From: Betaproteobacteria bacterium
Lineage (GTDB): Bacteria; Pseudomonadota; Gammaproteobacteria; Burkholderiales; Ga0077523
Reading direction: 5' to 3'
DNA length: 52,258 bases
Assembly (NCBI GenBank): GCA_016125475.1
Contig: WGLR01000025.1
Location: 1-52,258 of the forward strand
The notes beneath the pieces are model-generated. The model saw only the letters and a program-made list of their open reading frames with translations, was not told the origin of the DNA and did no database searches. How positions within the stretch are numbered: position 1 is the first letter of the stretch; each line of letters opens with the position of its first letter. The position numbers and the translations under genes were made by a program. Below, piece after piece: positions 51,387 through 52,258 of the stretch.

Positions 51387-52222
51387 TGGCCAGGACCGCG
51401 ACCCGATCGGCCGCCCCCGCGGCCATGACCACCCCGGCCCAGCTCGAACGTCTCGGTGAGCACCTGCGCAAGCTGCGTCTGCTCAAGAGCGGCGAACGCC
51501 TCGAGGCGCTGCTGCAGCACGCCGCCAGTCACGAACTGCCCTATGCCGATTTCCTCGAACAGGTCCTCGGCGAGGAGGTCGCCGCCAAGACTTCCAAGAA
51601 CATCGCCATGCGTACCGCCATGGCTCGGTTCCCCTTCGTCAAACCCCTGGAGACCTTCGAGTTCGCCTACCAGCCCTCCCTGGACCGCAAGCAGGTCCTG
51701 GAACTGGCCAGCTGTCACTTCATCGAGCACGGCGACAACGTCATCGTCCTCGGCCCGCCGGGCGTGGGCAAGACCCACCTCGCCGTGTCTCTCGGACTGA
51801 AGGCAATCGAGGCCGGCTACCGCGTACTGTTCACCAGCGCCGCCCATCTCATCGCTACCCTCACCAAGGCGCTGACCGAGGGCCGACTGGAGGAGAAGCT
51901 CAAGCTGTTCACCACGCCCCGACTGCTCATCGTCGACGAGATCGGCTATCTGCCCATCGACCGTCAGGGCGCGAACCTGTTCTTCCAGCTCATCAGCAGG
52001 CGTTACGAGCGTGGTCCAATGATTCTCACCAGCAACCAGAGCTTCGGGGCCTGGGGCGAGGTCTTCGGCGACCGTGTCATCGCCACCGCCATCCTCGACC
52101 GGCTCCTGCATCACGCCGTGACCCTGAACATCCGTGGCAACTCCTATCGACTGAAGGAGAAACTCAAGGCTGGGCTGATCCGTTCTCACGATTCCGAATC
52201 TCAACCGGGTGGGGAGATTTGA
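51383..52222 (+). CDS. istB: IS21-family helper ATPase IstB
   Basis: 279 aa. DnaA/DnaC-like AAA+ ATPase with Walker A GPPGVGKTHLAV and Walker B LLIVDEIGYLPI, followed by sensor motif LTSNQSFGAWGEVFGD. It loads IstA onto target DNA. It begins at ATG 51383, overlapping the istA stop by 4 bp; ATG 51386 or the internal ATG in APAAMTTP are alternatives. Intact, so the element may be active. Confidence 0.95.
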   Translation: MMARTATRSAAPAAMTTPAQLERLGEHLRKLRLLKSGERLEALLQHAASHELPYADFLEQVLGEEVAAKTSKNIAMRTAMARFPFVKPLETFEFAYQPSLDRKQVLELASCHFIEHGDNVIVLGPPGVGKTHLAVSLGLKAIEAGYRVLFTSAAHLIATLTKALTEGRLEEKLKLFTTPRLLIVDEIGYLPIDRQGANLFFQLISRRYERGPMILTSNQSFGAWGEVFGDRVIATAILDRLLHHAVTLNIRGNSYRLKEKLKAGLIRSHDSESQPGGEI

Positions 52223-52258
52223 GTTACCACACTGGGGAATTCTGGGTTACCGTTGACA

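Larger units (their letters stand above)
49924..52258 (+). mobile_element. Complete IS21-family insertion sequence
   Basis: 2335 bp. The left end TGTCATCGGTAATCCAATAA and the reverse complement of the right end TGTCAACGGTAACCCAGAAT align over about 50 bases, including shared CCCCAGT, GGTAA and TCTCCCCACCC blocks: imperfect terminal inverted repeats with the TGT...ACA termini of IS21. It encodes istA and istB with a 4-bp overlap. The right end coincides with the last base of the window, so the target duplication cannot be checked. Confidence 0.9.

Overview
The window is GC-rich, densely coding chromosomal DNA of a Gram-negative proteobacterium, most likely a betaproteobacterium (Rhodocyclales- or Burkholderiales-like). 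That placement is inference. It rests on five PEP-CTERM (exosortase-sorted) proteins, KdpDE with Kup, outer-membrane and HlyD-type components, and intergenic families of GTAGGGTGCGCACGGCGCAC repeats. No rRNA, tRNA or CRISPR array was seen.

Region 1 (1-13954) is the most interesting part: six tightly packed plus-strand genes, the first cut by the window edge. They encode a giant beta-helix/cadherin-like/PKD protein ending in cohesin-dockerin-cohesin modules, a small PEP-CTERM protein with a cohesin-like fold, a HlyD adaptor fused to two cytoplasmic GAF-like domains, a PqqD-like/M50 membrane metalloprotease/HlyD fusion, a shortened SecA paralogue and a second HlyD adaptor. From the second gene on the stop and start codons overlap. 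This looks like a dedicated surface-protein export and assembly module with its substrate genes. No ABC transporter, TolC or SecY is present, so the mechanism would differ from type 1 or accessory-Sec export.

Region 2 (13965-17078) holds a DUF1338/2-oxoadipate dioxygenase-like gene divergent from a LysR regulator broken by an in-frame TAG, then a repeat block and a TIR-domain protein. Region 3 (17191-25265) has PEP-CTERM proteins, a truncated secreted protein, an IlvD/Edd dehydratase, a NIPSNAP protein, an outer-membrane barrel candidate, a five-unit hairpin repeat array and a secreted phosphoesterase. Region 4 (25380-30017) has a small unknown protein, a HTH regulator paired with a beta-propeller protein, a divergent PanB-like protein and a ZntB/CorA transporter.

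Region 5 (30076-34416) has two adjacent unknown proteins sharing an N-terminal motif reminiscent of DUF4157/eCIS-type cargo, a sulfotransferase, a TIR-like nucleotide-binding protein and a cytochrome P460-like protein. Region 6 (34459-40651) is a potassium operon, truncated kdpD-kdpE-kup, with an 11-bp-spaced direct repeat upstream that resembles a KdpE box; an APC permease and an ArsC/Spx-like protein follow. Region 7 (40995-49695) has a SdpI-like protein, two PEP-CTERM proteins (one with a good sigma-54 promoter match), a four-PAN-domain protein with a C-terminal M35-like metalloprotease, a MOSC protein, a seven-unit repeat array, an asparaginase with an altered catalytic motif, a DinB protein and a cupin. 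The window closes with a complete IS21-family element (49924-52258) whose right terminal repeat ends exactly at the last base.
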